Shown piece by piece: positions 50,757 to 60,806 of a stretch of 64,000 nucleotides of DNA. Within the stretch, counting starts at the first letter, position 1; every line of letters begins with the position of its first letter. The notes under the pieces were generated by a model. The model did no database searches. It saw only the letters and a list, made by a program, of their open reading frames with translations, and had not been told where the DNA came from. Position numbers and translations under genes: made by a program. The stretch comes from Pelomonas cellulosilytica (GTDB lineage: Bacteria > Pseudomonadota > Gammaproteobacteria > Burkholderiales > Burkholderiaceae_C). The stretch spans positions 1 through 64,000 of the forward strand of contig NZ_JAJTWU010000012.1 of the NCBI RefSeq assembly GCF_021353265.1, written 5' to 3'.

Positions 50757-52133
50757 ATGTTCAATCGACGCTCCCTGCTCGCGGGCTCCACGCTGGCCTC
50801 GCTGGCCGCCGTCTCCAAGGCCGCGCTCGCGGCGCTGCCCGAGCCCGTCATCCAGACCTCGCCCGACACGCAGCCACCGCTCGCGCCACCCAATGGTCGG
50901 CCGTACAACCCGGTCGTCACGCTGAACGGCTGGACGGCGCCCTGGCGCATGAACGCCGGCGTCAAGGAGTTTCACCTCGTCGCCGAGCCGGTCGTGCGCG
51001 AGATGGCACCCGGCTTCACCGCCAGGCTGTGGGGCTACAACGGCCAGAGCCCCGGCCCCACGATCGAAGTCGTCGAGGGCGACCGCGTGCGCATCTACGT
51101 CACCAACCGCCTGCCCGAGCCCACCAGCATGCACTGGCACGGACAGCGCCTGCCCAACGGCATGGACGGCGTGTCGGGCCTCACGCAGCCGGCCATACCG
51201 CCCGGCAAGACCTGGGTCTATGAATTCGTCGCCCGCCGGCCAGGCACCTTCATGTACCACCCGCACGCAGACGAGATGGTGCAGATCGCGATGGGCATGA
51301 TGGGCCTGTGGATCACGCATCCGAAGGCGAAGCACCCGCACATCACCGACGTAGACCGGGACTACGCCTTCCTGCTGAACGCTTACGACATCGAGCCTGG
51401 AAGCGCCGCACCCAAGGTGATGACGATGCTGGACTTCAACCTGTGGAGCTGGAACAGCCGCGTCTTCCCCGGCATCGCGCCGCTTGTGGCGCGCCAGGGC
51501 GACCGGGTGCGCATCCGCATCGGCAACCTGACGATGACCAACCACCCCATCCACCTCCATGGCCACGAGTTCGAGGTGACAGGCACGGACGGTGGCGCGG
51601 TGCCGAGATCCGCCCGCTGGCCTGAGGTGACGACGGACATCGGCGTCGGCCAAATGCGCCAGATCGAACTCGTCGCCGACGAGGAAGGTGACTGGGCGCT
51701 GCATTGCCACAAAGCCCACCACACGATGAATGCGATGGGCCACAACGTGCCGACGATGCTCGGCGTGGATGCGGGCGACCTGGAGGCCAAGATCCGCGGG
51801 CTGGTACCCGGCTACATGGCGATGGGCCACACCGGCATGCACGAGATGGCCGAGATGCGCATGCGCGGCCCCGACAATACTGCCCCCATGATGGCTGGCG
51901 ACGGGCCCTTCGGGCCGCTGGCGATGGGCGGCATGTTTAGCGTGCTGAAGGTGCGCCGCGGGCTGCGGCGTGGCGACTATGCGGACCCCGGCTGGTTCCA
52001 GCAGCCAGCGGGCACGCAGGCGCGCGAGGTGGGCGACGCGCCCCCCGCGCCTCAGCCGCCCGACGGCACGATGCCATCGCCAGGCGCCGTGGACGTGCAG
52101 GTGCGCAAGCCGTTGGGCCACACCGGTCATTGA
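50757..52133 (+). CDS. Multicopper oxidase, probable cuprous oxidase
   Basis: 458 residues. An N-terminal signal with FNRRSLLAGSTLASLAAVSKAA (about 2-23) has an R-R motif, possibly Tat. The four copper-ligand motifs are present: MHWHGQRLPNG (about 124), YHPHADEM (about 166), HPIHLHGHEF (about 264) and HCHKAHHTMNAM (about 319). These form the type 1, 2 and 3 copper sites. Met/His-rich stretches near the C-terminus (MAMGHTGMHEMAEMRMRG) are as in CopA/CueO-like copper oxidases. It probably oxidises Cu(I) in the periplasm. Third gene after the small metal-binding protein and TolC. Confidence 0.93.
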   Translation: MFNRRSLLAGSTLASLAAVSKAALAALPEPVIQTSPDTQPPLAPPNGRPYNPVVTLNGWTAPWRMNAGVKEFHLVAEPVVREMAPGFTARLWGYNGQSPGPTIEVVEGDRVRIYVTNRLPEPTSMHWHGQRLPNGMDGVSGLTQPAIPPGKTWVYEFVARRPGTFMYHPHADEMVQIAMGMMGLWITHPKAKHPHITDVDRDYAFLLNAYDIEPGSAAPKVMTMLDFNLWSWNSRVFPGIAPLVARQGDRVRIRIGNLTMTNHPIHLHGHEFEVTGTDGGAVPRSARWPEVTTDIGVGQMRQIELVADEEGDWALHCHKAHHTMNAMGHNVPTMLGVDAGDLEAKIRGLVPGYMAMGHTGMHEMAEMRMRGPDNTAPMMAGDGPFGPLAMGGMFSVLKVRRGLRRGDYADPGWFQQPAGTQAREVGDAPPAPQPPDGTMPSPGAVDVQVRKPLGHTGH

Positions 52134-52507
52134 CCACGGGCACCTCCCTGGCGAAACCGACGCACCAGCGCGCCATGACGCCCGCCCACGGACGGGCGGG
52201 CAGTGGCGCGTCTTCACTGATTCGACGCCCCGTCCCTTGATGGCCGCTCGGGAGAGCTGCCCGTCGGCAACCGTCGCCCCCCGGACCGCTGGGCGCACCC
52301 AGCTCAAAGCAACACCCTAGCGCGACGATGCCGTGCAATGAATCACGCTTTGTAATTTGGTTAGCAAATGGCTTCTGAATACCGTGCATTTCTCATTGCA
52401 TGAACAGATGCCGGTCCATCTTTGGGTGAGATATTGACGACTGTTACAACTCAGTTAACCCTGCTGTTCGGTGGCGTCTTTCGCCTGCTCGCCGAGCGCG
52501 AATCCAC
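52134..52507. other. Gene-free stretch before the chemosensory operon
   Basis: About 374 bases with no convincing gene. It holds a GCCCGCCC/GGGCGGGC hairpin (52180-52201, no T-run), which may end the copper operon. It also has an AT-richer part (52330-52460) that probably carries the operon promoter. Exact 8-bp inverted repeats TGCAATGA (52334) and TCATTGCA (52393) are 51 bp apart. I could not find a clear sigma-28 or sigma-54 site. Confidence 0.5.
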
Positions 52508-53689
52508 ATGGTTGAGTCAACCAACAATGCGTTCCTTTCGTTCGCCAGCCCCACCGTTGCCCCAAGGGGTCGCGCCGGTGACTTGCATGCCTTCCTCATA
52601 GGCGCAGCCGGCGCGGTCGCGGTCCCCGTGGTCGGTGGGCTGAGCCTGCTAAATCTCTTGATCGCGCTGGTGCTCGTGGCTGGTGGCGCGTGGAGCGCCT
52701 GGCAGCGGGCACGCATCCGCACGACATCCGAGCGTTCAACGGCGGCCTTTGTCACGGAAACTGAACAGATTGGCCGCGACGTGCTGCCGATGTGGAGCGC
52801 CCATATCGAAGAATCGCGCGCACAGATGGAACAGGCCGTCGCCGCGCTGACGCTGCGATTCGGCGGCATCGTCGACCGGCTGGAACAAGCGCTCGCAGCA
52901 TCCAACGCCGTTGCGAGCGCGCGTGGCGAGGGTGTATTCGAGGAGAGCAGCCGCGCATTGCGGGACGTGCTCGGCTTGCTGCACACCGCGATGACCAGCA
53001 ACAACGAGTTGCATGCCGAGGTGCAGAGCCTCGAACGCTTCATCGCCGAGCTCCTTCATATGGCAGCCGAGGTGACCGCCATCTCCGCCCAGACCAACAT
53101 GCTGGCGATCAATGCCGCTATAGAAGCAGCGCACGCCGGCGAGAACGGTCGCGGCTTTGGCGTGCTTGCCCAGGAAGTGCGCAAGTTGTCCGGCCTATCA
53201 GGCGACACAGCCAGGCGCATGACCGAGAAGGTCAACCTCATCAGTGATGCCATCAAGGCGGCACGGCAAAGTGCAGAGGCCTCGACAGAACGCGGCAACG
53301 CTTCCGCGACGGTCGCCGAGTCCACGATCAGCGGCGTTCTCGACAGCTTCCGCAAGGTCACCGAGGGGCTCGAAGCGTCGGCTGATGTGCTCAAGCAGGA
53401 GAGCCACGGCATACAGGGAGAAATCGTCGAGGCGCTGGTGCAACTGCAATTTCAGGACCGCGTGAGCCAGCGCATGACCCATGTGCGCCACAACATCGAA
53501 CGCCTGCCACCGATGCTGCGCGACATGCGCGATCGCTACGAGAGTGGCGGGGTGTTGCAGGCCGTCCAGGCCGGCTTGCTGCTGGCGGATCTGGAGAGCA
53601 GCTATGCGATGGCCGACGAGCGCGCCACCCACCGTGGGGACGGCGCAGCTGCACAGGCTGCGCCGGCAGACGAAGTTACTTTTTTCTGA
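52508..53689 (+). CDS. Methyl-accepting chemotaxis-like protein without periplasmic sensor
   Basis: 393 residues. One or two closely spaced membrane segments (about 28-60, [34 protein letters not shown]) leave no room for a periplasmic domain. A cytoplasmic coiled coil follows with a recognisable signalling tip, [38 protein letters not shown] (about 195-232). It differs from the classical tip at several positions. The C-terminal part ([20 protein letters not shown]) is unlike standard receptors. First gene of the chemosensory operon, 36 nt upstream of the CheY-like gene. It probably senses an internal or membrane-associated cue. Confidence 0.88.
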   Translation: MVESTNNAFLSFASPTVAPRGRAGDLHAFLIGAAGAVAVPVVGGLSLLNLLIALVLVAGGAWSAWQRARIRTTSERSTAAFVTETEQIGRDVLPMWSAHIEESRAQMEQAVAALTLRFGGIVDRLEQALAASNAVASARGEGVFEESSRALRDVLGLLHTAMTSNNELHAEVQSLERFIAELLHMAAEVTAISAQTNMLAINAAIEAAHAGENGRGFGVLAQEVRKLSGLSGDTARRMTEKVNLISDAIKAARQSAEASTERGNASATVAESTISGVLDSFRKVTEGLEASADVLKQESHGIQGEIVEALVQLQFQDRVSQRMTHVRHNIERLPPMLRDMRDRYESGGVLQAVQAGLLLADLESSYAMADERATHRGDGAAAQAAPADEVTFF

Positions 53690-53725
53690 TCACTGGCGAT
53701 CAGCACCAGAAAAGGAAGAGCGGAA

Positions 53726-54094
53726 ATGGCAAAAACAATCATGATCGTCGACGACTCTGCCTCGTTGCGGCAGGTGGTCAGCATCGCATTGCGCGGCGCC
53801 GGTTATGACGTGATCGAAGGCTGCGATGGCGCCGACGCCCTAAGGAAGCTGACCGGTCAGAAGGTGCACCTGATCATCAGCGACGTCAACATGCCCAACA
53901 TGGACGGCATCAGCCTCGTCAAGGCTGTGAAGCAACTGCCGACCTACAAATTCACGCCGATCGTCATGCTGACGACCGAGTCGCAGGAAGCCAAGAAGGC
54001 CGCCGGGCAGGCCGCCGGTGCCAAGGCCTGGATGCTCAAGCCCTTCAGCCCGCCTCAGTTGCTCAGCGTCGTGCAGAAACTGGTGCTGCCTTGA
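53726..54094 (+). CDS. CheY-like single-domain response regulator
   Basis: 122 residues, a receiver only. Acidic pair in MIVDDSASLRQVV (about 8-9), phosphoacceptor in LIISDVNMPNMDG (about 54), Thr in VMLTTESQ (about 84), Lys in WMLKPFSPPQLL (about 106). The absence of an output domain and its place before cheA suggest a phosphate acceptor or sink for CheA. Its TGA overlaps the TTG start of the STAS gene. Confidence 0.92.
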   Translation: MAKTIMIVDDSASLRQVVSIALRGAGYDVIEGCDGADALRKLTGQKVHLIISDVNMPNMDGISLVKAVKQLPTYKFTPIVMLTTESQEAKKAAGQAAGAKAWMLKPFSPPQLLSVVQKLVLP

Positions 54095-54396
54095 ACGCCG
54101 TGACGCAGACCCTCGCGCTCGACGGCGAGTTGACGATCTACCGCGCGTCGGAAATCTGCGAACTCCTGAAGTCCGCTCTAGGAGCCCGCCAGGATCTGGA
54201 GCTGAACCTCTCCGGCGTGACGGAGCTGGACAGCGCCGGCGTGCAGTTGCTGATGGCTGCCAAGAAGAGCGCCGCAGCCAGCCAGTGCGCGCTTCGCCTG
54301 ATCGACCACAGCCCCACTGTGCTGGAGGTCTTCGAGATCCTCAACCTGGCCGCCCATTTCGGCGATCCGCTGCTGGTGCCGGCAGTACCGCAATGA
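54091..54396 (+). CDS. STAS-domain protein
   Basis: 101 residues, one STAS domain. The conserved loop is SGVTELDSAGVQLLMAAKK (about 44-62), with the phosphorylatable Ser in DSAG. This matches anti-sigma-factor antagonists and other STAS switches. Start codon TTG at 54091 overlaps the upstream stop (TTGA), implying translational coupling. Within a che operon a STAS protein may connect phosphorylation to an output other than the flagellar motor. No kinase or phosphatase partner is seen nearby. Confidence 0.88.
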   Translation: MNAVTQTLALDGELTIYRASEICELLKSALGARQDLELNLSGVTELDSAGVQLLMAAKKSAAASQCALRLIDHSPTVLEVFEILNLAAHFGDPLLVPAVPQ

Positions 54397-54415
54397 GACG
54401 AGAAGACACGCTGTG

Positions 54416-56593
54416 ATGAATCTCGATCAAGCACTACAGACCTTCCTTGCCGAAGGACGTGAACTGCTGGAGGACATGGAAGCCGCGCTGCTGAGCGTCC
54501 GCGACGAAGCTGACCCGTCGGAAAGCGTCAACTCCATCTTCCGTGCCGCACACACCATCAAGGGTTCGGCCGGCCTGTTCGGGCTGGACACCGTGGTGGC
54601 GTTCACGCATGTCGTGGAGAGCCTGCTGGATCAGGTGCGCGAGGGTGAGGTGGCGCTGGACGACGGTCTGGTGGCGCTGCTGCTCGCCTGCGGCGACCAC
54701 ATCGCGAGCCTGCTGGACGCGGTTGAAGATGGCCGGCGTGACCTCACCAACGACGAGGTGGCCACCGGCGCCGGCCTGCTGGCCGGGCTTCATGCCCAGA
54801 TGAACCGCCCGCAGACCCAGCAGGCTGTGGCGCCGCCACCCGAGCCCGCTTTCGAGCGGCGGCCGGCGGACGCCGACCATGGGGAGGGCGCGGACCACTG
54901 GCACATCTCGCTGCGCTTCGGCCGCGACGTGCTGCGCAATGGCATGGATCCGCTGTCCTTCCTGCGCTATCTGGCCACCCTCGGCAGCATCGAGCATGTC
55001 GTGACGCTGCACGACGCGGTCCCTGCCCTGGAGACGCTGGACGCGGAGTCCTGCTGGTTGGGTTTCGAGATCGCGTTCAAGAGCGGCTGCGACAAGGCCA
55101 CGATCGAAAGCGCTTTTGAATTTGTCATCGACGACTGCGCGCTGCGCATCGTGGCGCCGCGCAGCCGCGTGGCCGAATACATCGCGTTGATTGAACAGTT
55201 GCCGGAAGAGCCGAGCCGGCTCGGCGACATTCTGCTGCGATGCGGCAGCCTGACCTCCCACGAGCTGGACATGGCACTGAACAGCCAGCGGCAGGGCCAG
55301 CCCACCGAGTTGCTCGGCCGCATCCTCGCGGAGCAGGGGACGGTGGCGCCGCAGGTCGTCGAGGCGGCCCTGACCAAGCAGAAGCAGGTCAAGGAAACGC
55401 AGATCAAGGAGAGTCAATCCGTCCGTGTCGATGCGGACAAGCTTGATCGCCTGATCAACCTCGTGGGCGAGCTGGTCATCGCCGCAGCCGGCGCCAACCT
55501 GATCGCGCGCCGGACCCGCAGCGTGGATCTCCATGAGGCGCACTCGACACTCGCCGATCTGATCGAAGAGGTGCGAGACAGCGCGCTGCAGTTGCGCATG
55601 GTCAAGATCGGAGGCACCTTCGGCCGCTTCAAGCGGGTGGTGCACGACGTGGCCCGCGAACTGGGCAAGGACATCGAGCTGAAGATCAGCGGCGAGGACA
55701 CCGAGCTCGACAAGACTGTCGTCGAGAAGATCGGCGATCCCCTGATGCACCTGGTGCGCAACGCGATCGATCACGGCATCGATTCGCCCGAACAACGCGC
55801 CGCGCGCGGCAAGCCCCTCAAAGGCACCGTGACGCTGAACGCCTTCCATGAGTCGGGCAGCATCGTGATCGAGGTCTGCGACGACGGCGGCGGCCTGAAC
55901 CGCGACAAGATCCTTGCCAAAGCCATCGACCGTGGCCTGGTCGAAGCCGGAAAGCCCCTCGGTGACGGCGAGATCTACGGGCTGATTTTCGAACCCGGAT
56001 TCTCGACAGCCGAACAGGTGACCAACCTGTCAGGCCGTGGGGTCGGCATGGACGTGGTCAAGCGCAACATCACGGCCCTTCGGGGCAGCGTGGGCATCGA
56101 CAGCACGCCCGGCCAGGGAACGCGTGTCACGGTGCGATTGCCGCTGACGCTGGCCATCATCGACGGCTTCCAGGTCGGCGTGGGCAAGTCCGTCTTCGTC
56201 GTGCCGCTGGACATGGTCGACGAGTGCATTGAATTCACTGCCAAGCCTGGCCATGACTACATCGACCTGCGCGGCCAGGTTCTTCCCTTCATCCGGCTGC
56301 GGGAGTTCTTCGACATCGCCGGCGCGCCCGCCGCGCGCCAGAACATCGTGGTCGTCAAGCATCTGGGCCAGAAGTTCGGGCTGGTCGTCGACGCATTGAT
56401 GGGCGAGGCGCAGACCGTCATCAAGCCGCTGTCCCGGATGTTCTCGCAGGTGCAGGGCATCAGCGGCTCCAGCATTCTTGGCAGCGGTGAAGTGGCCTTG
56501 CTCATCGATGTGCCGGTGCTCATGCAACGCGCCGGCACCGTCAGGCATGGCCAGGCGAGGCGCTTGCTGGGCGCCGGCGCGACGACCGCATGA
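54416..56593 (+). CDS. cheA: Chemotaxis histidine kinase CheA
   Basis: 725 residues. The Hpt domain has the phosphorylated His in IFRAAHTIKGSAGLFG (about 46). A P2-like or related alpha/beta region lies at about 160-240 (HISLRFGRDVLRNGMDPLSFLRYLATLGSIEHV). An unusual segment of about 60 residues, LGDILLRCGSLTSHELDMAL then LLGRILAEQGTVAPQVVEAAL, lies at about 270-325. The dimerisation part follows, then an ATPase with LMHLVRNAIDHG (N box), CDDGGGLNRDKI and GRGVGMDVVKRNI. The CheW-like domain ends the protein. The ATG at 54416 is preferred over the GTG at 54413. Confidence 0.95.
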   Translation: MNLDQALQTFLAEGRELLEDMEAALLSVRDEADPSESVNSIFRAAHTIKGSAGLFGLDTVVAFTHVVESLLDQVREGEVALDDGLVALLLACGDHIASLLDAVEDGRRDLTNDEVATGAGLLAGLHAQMNRPQTQQAVAPPPEPAFERRPADADHGEGADHWHISLRFGRDVLRNGMDPLSFLRYLATLGSIEHVVTLHDAVPALETLDAESCWLGFEIAFKSGCDKATIESAFEFVIDDCALRIVAPRSRVAEYIALIEQLPEEPSRLGDILLRCGSLTSHELDMALNSQRQGQPTELLGRILAEQGTVAPQVVEAALTKQKQVKETQIKESQSVRVDADKLDRLINLVGELVIAAAGANLIARRTRSVDLHEAHSTLADLIEEVRDSALQLRMVKIGGTFGRFKRVVHDVARELGKDIELKISGEDTELDKTVVEKIGDPLMHLVRNAIDHGIDSPEQRAARGKPLKGTVTLNAFHESGSIVIEVCDDGGGLNRDKILAKAIDRGLVEAGKPLGDGEIYGLIFEPGFSTAEQVTNLSGRGVGMDVVKRNITALRGSVGIDSTPGQGTRVTVRLPLTLAIIDGFQVGVGKSVFVVPLDMVDECIEFTAKPGHDYIDLRGQVLPFIRLREFFDIAGAPAARQNIVVVKHLGQKFGLVVDALMGEAQTVIKPLSRMFSQVQGISGSSILGSGEVALLIDVPVLMQRAGTVRHGQARRLLGAGATTA

Positions 56594-56627
56594 GGCGGTT
56601 CCTATCTTTCTCAGGGAGTTCAACAAC

Positions 56628-58298
56628 ATGTTCACCAATCTGAAGATCGGCTTCCGGCTGATCACGGGGTTCGTGCTGGTCGCCGGCGTCAGTGCGGTGG
56701 TCGGCTTCATCGGCATCAACAACGCCAGCGTGATGAACGAGAAGGCGGAGTCGATGTACAGCAACGAGCTGATGGGCCTGTCCTTCATCAAGGAGGCCAA
56801 CATCAACCTGATCTACATCGGCCGGGCGCGCGCGAACTACCTGCTAGCGAGCACCCAGGCGGAACGAGATAAGCATCTCGCATCCATTGCGAAAAGCAGC
56901 GCGGCGATGAAGGCCTACGTGGACAAGGCGCGGCCGCTGTTCGAGAGCGAGCGCGCCAAGGAGCTGTTCAACACCTTCGCCAACGCTTCCGAGGAGTACC
57001 AGCGGGAGATGCAGCGTGCGCTGACGCTGGCGTCCACCAAGAAGCTGATGGAGCGGGACGAGCAGCTAGCAACCGCATTGAATGGCGTGCGCGACCGCGC
57101 CGACAAGCTTGACCAGTTGTTCGACGAACTGGTCGCACAGAAGGAGGCACGCGCCAAGCAGGCCTCAGATGAGGCCGAAACGGTGTACCTCACAGGCCGG
57201 ACGTTGATGCTGAGCTTGATTGGCGGCGGTGTGCTGCTGGGGGTGCTTCTAGGCTTCCTGATCAGCCGCAGCGTCACGCGACCCCTCAGTCGCGCCGTCG
57301 ACGTGGCTAACCGGCTCGCCGAAGGCGACCTGACCCTGACGATCGAGGTGGAAGGCAAGGACGAGACCGGCCAACTGCTGAACTCGATGAAGCACATGGT
57401 GGAGAAGCTGTCGTTGGTGGTGACGGAGGTCAACGGCAGCGCGGAGTCACTGGCCGGCGCCTCCGAGGAAGTCAGTGCGACGGCGCAAGCCTTGTCGCAG
57501 GCGGCCAGCGAGCAGGCCGCAGGCGTCGAGGAGACGAGCGCCTCGATGGAGCAGATGACGGCGTCCATCTCGCAGAACACCGAGAACGCCAAGGTCACCG
57601 ACGGCATCGCCACCAAGGCCGCCAGCGAGGCCAGCGAGGGCGGCGAGGCCGTGAAGGCCACCGTCGCGGCGATGAAGCAGATCGCGCAGAAGATCGGCAT
57701 CATCGATGACATCGCCTACCAGACCAACCTGCTGGCGCTGAACGCGGCCATCGAGGCCGCCCGCGCCGGTGATCACGGCAAGGGCTTTGCCGTGGTCGCC
57801 GCCGAAGTGCGCAAGCTGGCCGAACGCAGCCAGGTCGCAGCGCAGGAGATCGGCACCGTGGCCAGCTCCAGCGTGGAACTGGCCGAGCGCGCCGGCAAGC
57901 TACTCGACCAGATGGTGCCCAACATCCGCAAGACCTCGGACCTGGTGCAGGAGATCACCGCGGCCTCGGAGGAACAGTCCTCCGGCGTGAGTCAGATCAA
58001 CGCCGCCGTGACCCAGCTCAGCCAGACCACCCAGCAGAACGCCTCAAGCTCGGAAGAACTGGCTGCCACCGCCGAGGAGATGAGTGGCCAGGCCGAACAG
58101 TTGCAGCAGACCATGGCCTTCTTCAAGTTGAGCGGCCAAGGCGGCGCCAGCGTCGCACAGCGTACGCGGGTCGTCCACCAGCCGACGCAGAAGAAGAGCA
58201 AGGCAGCTCGACGCTCGAACGCCAGCTTCGCGATGTCTGCAACCAGTGGATTTGCGGCGGCCGATGCGCCGGACGAAGCCCATTTCTCCCGCTTTTGA
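56628..58298 (+). CDS. Methyl-accepting chemotaxis protein (first of a pair)
   Basis: 556 residues. Membrane segment about 10-29 ([20 protein letters not shown]), then a periplasmic four-helix-bundle sensor (about 30-185), second segment about 192-212 ([20 protein letters not shown]), HAMP (about 213-265), and a long signalling coiled coil. The tip is [42 protein letters not shown]. No CheR-binding pentapeptide ends it; the tail is basic and ends HFSRF. The last roughly 240 residues of signalling domain are encoded by a DNA segment identical to that in the next gene. Confidence 0.93.
   Translation: MFTNLKIGFRLITGFVLVAGVSAVVGFIGINNASVMNEKAESMYSNELMGLSFIKEANINLIYIGRARANYLLASTQAERDKHLASIAKSSAAMKAYVDKARPLFESERAKELFNTFANASEEYQREMQRALTLASTKKLMERDEQLATALNGVRDRADKLDQLFDELVAQKEARAKQASDEAETVYLTGRTLMLSLIGGGVLLGVLLGFLISRSVTRPLSRAVDVANRLAEGDLTLTIEVEGKDETGQLLNSMKHMVEKLSLVVTEVNGSAESLAGASEEVSATAQALSQAASEQAAGVEETSASMEQMTASISQNTENAKVTDGIATKAASEASEGGEAVKATVAAMKQIAQKIGIIDDIAYQTNLLALNAAIEAARAGDHGKGFAVVAAEVRKLAERSQVAAQEIGTVASSSVELAERAGKLLDQMVPNIRKTSDLVQEITAASEEQSSGVSQINAAVTQLSQTTQQNASSSEELAATAEEMSGQAEQLQQTMAFFKLSGQGGASVAQRTRVVHQPTQKKSKAARRSNASFAMSATSGFAAADAPDEAHFSRF
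57431..58146 (+). repeat. 716-bp exact direct repeat, copy 1
   Basis: Identical base for base to 59275-59990 (offset 1844), as far as I could compare by eye line by line. It encodes the methylation helices and signalling tip of the first receptor. The sequences diverge immediately outside both ends. Confidence 0.9.
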
Positions 58299-58345
58299 GT
58301 CCGGCCGGCCCATTCAACCCGCGCTACCACCCTTTGAAAATCTCG

Positions 58346-60142
58346 ATGTTTGCGAATCTGAAACTTGCGACCAAGCTGTTCGGCTCATTCCTGGTGGTCC
58401 TGGCCCTAATGGCAGGACTCGGGGGTTACTCCATCTATCAGCTCAGCATCGTCAACAACTCTACGGTGGATCTGTCCACCAACTGGCTGCCCAGCGTCCG
58501 CGATAGCACGGACATGAAGGCAGGGCTCAACCGCCTGCGTGTCCTGCAATACCGCATGGTGGTGGCTACTGAGGCCGCCGAGATAGCCGAGGTGGACAAG
58601 TCGCTCACGAACAGGATGGAGCAGCTACGCAAGACCACCGACAGGTACGCCAAGTCAATCAGCTCTCCCGAGGAGCAGCGCTTGTATGACAGCTACAAGA
58701 CCGACTGGAATGCGTTCGAGCTGGAACAGGCGAAGATCATCGACTTCGCTAAGCAGAACAAGAACGACGAGGCGGTGGCGCTGCTCAATGGCGAATCCCG
58801 TCGTCGCTACGACCTTCTGCGCGAGACAACCGACAAGCTCGCCGAAATCAATGAGGAAGGTGGCAACAAATCTGCCGCCGAGGCCGCGGCGGCCTATTCG
58901 AGCGCCCGCGCGTGGACCATAGGCATCCTGTTGCTGTGCTCGGCGCTGGCCCTGGTCATGGCTTGGCTGATCACGCGCGCCATTACTCAGCCCATCAGCG
59001 TGGCAGTGGCTGCGGCAAACCGGCTGGCCAAGGGCGATATGGATGTGCACATTGAGGTGCACGGCAAGGACGAAGCCGCCCAGTTGCTACAGGCAATGAA
59101 GGACATGGCGACGGCCACCTCGGCCAGCCTCAATGGCGCCGGCCGTGTGATGGGCGCCATGGCCAATGGTGACTTGACGCAGTCCGTCGATGGTGACTAC
59201 GAGGGCATCTATGCAGAGCTGAAGCACTCCATCAATGCCATGTCTACCAAGCTTGTTCAGGTGGTGACCGAAGTCAACGGCAGCGCGGAGTCACTGGCCG
59301 GCGCCTCCGAGGAAGTCAGTGCGACGGCGCAAGCCTTGTCGCAGGCGGCCAGCGAGCAGGCCGCAGGCGTCGAGGAGACGAGCGCCTCGATGGAGCAGAT
59401 GACGGCGTCCATCTCGCAGAACACCGAGAACGCCAAGGTCACCGACGGCATCGCCACCAAGGCCGCCAGCGAGGCCAGCGAGGGCGGCGAGGCCGTGAAG
59501 GCCACCGTCGCGGCGATGAAGCAGATCGCGCAGAAGATCGGCATCATCGATGACATCGCCTACCAGACCAACCTGCTGGCGCTGAACGCGGCCATCGAGG
59601 CCGCCCGCGCCGGTGATCACGGCAAGGGCTTTGCCGTGGTCGCCGCCGAAGTGCGCAAGCTGGCCGAACGCAGCCAGGTCGCAGCGCAGGAGATCGGCAC
59701 CGTGGCCAGCTCCAGCGTGGAACTGGCCGAGCGCGCCGGCAAGCTACTCGACCAGATGGTGCCCAACATCCGCAAGACCTCGGACCTGGTGCAGGAGATC
59801 ACCGCGGCCTCGGAGGAACAGTCCTCCGGCGTGAGTCAGATCAACGCCGCCGTGACCCAGCTCAGCCAGACCACCCAGCAGAACGCCTCAAGCTCGGAAG
59901 AACTGGCTGCCACCGCCGAGGAGATGAGTGGCCAGGCCGAACAGTTGCAGCAGACCATGGCCTTCTTCAAGTTGAGCGGCCAAGGCGGCGTCCAGGCGCG
60001 CCCGCGTCCGCTCGGCAAGCCGCCGGTGAAGAAGACCGCAGGCGCGCCGCGGCCCGGCAAGGGCCTGGCGCTCTCCGCCGCGATGGGCTTCGCCAGTGCA
60101 TCGAGCGACACGCTCGATGAATCGCAGTTCGCCCACTACTGA
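58346..60142 (+). CDS. Methyl-accepting chemotaxis protein (second of a pair)
   Basis: 598 residues. Membrane segment about 9-30 ([20 protein letters not shown]), a four-helix-bundle periplasmic sensor (about 35-190) different in sequence from the first receptor, second segment about 192-212 ([18 protein letters not shown]), HAMP (about 213-265), then a further HAMP-like stretch ([24 protein letters not shown]). The signalling domain is identical at DNA level to the preceding receptor. It ends DESQFAHY, again without the classical pentapeptide. The ATG at 58346 starts the membrane segment. Confidence 0.93.
   Translation: MFANLKLATKLFGSFLVVLALMAGLGGYSIYQLSIVNNSTVDLSTNWLPSVRDSTDMKAGLNRLRVLQYRMVVATEAAEIAEVDKSLTNRMEQLRKTTDRYAKSISSPEEQRLYDSYKTDWNAFELEQAKIIDFAKQNKNDEAVALLNGESRRRYDLLRETTDKLAEINEEGGNKSAAEAAAAYSSARAWTIGILLLCSALALVMAWLITRAITQPISVAVAAANRLAKGDMDVHIEVHGKDEAAQLLQAMKDMATATSASLNGAGRVMGAMANGDLTQSVDGDYEGIYAELKHSINAMSTKLVQVVTEVNGSAESLAGASEEVSATAQALSQAASEQAAGVEETSASMEQMTASISQNTENAKVTDGIATKAASEASEGGEAVKATVAAMKQIAQKIGIIDDIAYQTNLLALNAAIEAARAGDHGKGFAVVAAEVRKLAERSQVAAQEIGTVASSSVELAERAGKLLDQMVPNIRKTSDLVQEITAASEEQSSGVSQINAAVTQLSQTTQQNASSSEELAATAEEMSGQAEQLQQTMAFFKLSGQGGVQARPRPLGKPPVKKTAGAPRPGKGLALSAAMGFASASSDTLDESQFAHY
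59275..59990 (+). repeat. 716-bp exact direct repeat, copy 2
   Basis: Second copy of the segment at 57431-58146, inside the second receptor gene. Silent positions are also identical, so the copies are recent or kept alike by gene conversion. Confidence 0.9.
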
Positions 60143-60151
60143 GGACTGGTC

Positions 60152-60715
60152 ATGAACGCATTGGTCCCCACGCTCGCAGCGCGCGATCTCCCGGCTCCGC
60201 CCGCCGCGGTGAGCGATCCCACCCAATTCCTGACCTTCATGCTCGGCGGCGAGATGTTCGCCATCGGCATTCTGGCGATCAAGGAAATCATCGAATACCA
60301 AAGCCTCACGGAGGTGCCGATGATGCCGGCATCGGTCCGCGGGGTGATCAACCTGCGCGGTGCTGTTGTGCCGGTGATGGATTTGCTGGCCCGCTTCGGA
60401 CGGCCGTCCAGCGACATCACCAAGCGCAGTTGCATCGTCATCGTCGAGGTCCAGGTCCGCGACGGCGAGCGGGTCGAAAACCAGGTGGTCGGCATCATCG
60501 TGGACTCGGTGAGCGAGGTGCTGGACATAGCGCCAGCCGACATCGAGCCGCCCCCTTCCTTTGGCACGCGCATACGCGGCGACTTCATCCAGGGCATGGG
60601 CAAGGTCAAGGGAAAGTTCGTGATCCTGCTGGACCTCAACCAAGTGCTGGCACTGGATGAGCTGGCTCATGGTGACACGGCAGCCATCACGGATGGATCG
60701 ACCGAATCGCACTAG
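60152..60715 (+). CDS. cheW: Coupling protein CheW
   Basis: 187 residues. CheW-like domain from about 27: QFLTFMLGGEMFAIGILAIKEIIEYQSLTEVPMMP, RGVINLRGAVVPVMDLLARFG (about 66-86), IVDSVSEVLDIAPADIEPPP and FIQGMGKVKGKFVILLDLNQVL. It links receptors to CheA in the array. It is 9 nt after the second receptor. A 24-residue N-terminal extension and a 20-residue tail are beyond the usual CheW length. Confidence 0.95.
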   Translation: MNALVPTLAARDLPAPPAAVSDPTQFLTFMLGGEMFAIGILAIKEIIEYQSLTEVPMMPASVRGVINLRGAVVPVMDLLARFGRPSSDITKRSCIVIVEVQVRDGERVENQVVGIIVDSVSEVLDIAPADIEPPPSFGTRIRGDFIQGMGKVKGKFVILLDLNQVLALDELAHGDTAAITDGSTESH

Positions 60716-60806
60716 GCGGCCGACGGCCTTCCCATGACCTGCTGCCTCATTGCCGCTCGGCGGGCCGCATCCGCGGCCCGCGTCACAGCGGTCACATCCG
60801 TGACCG

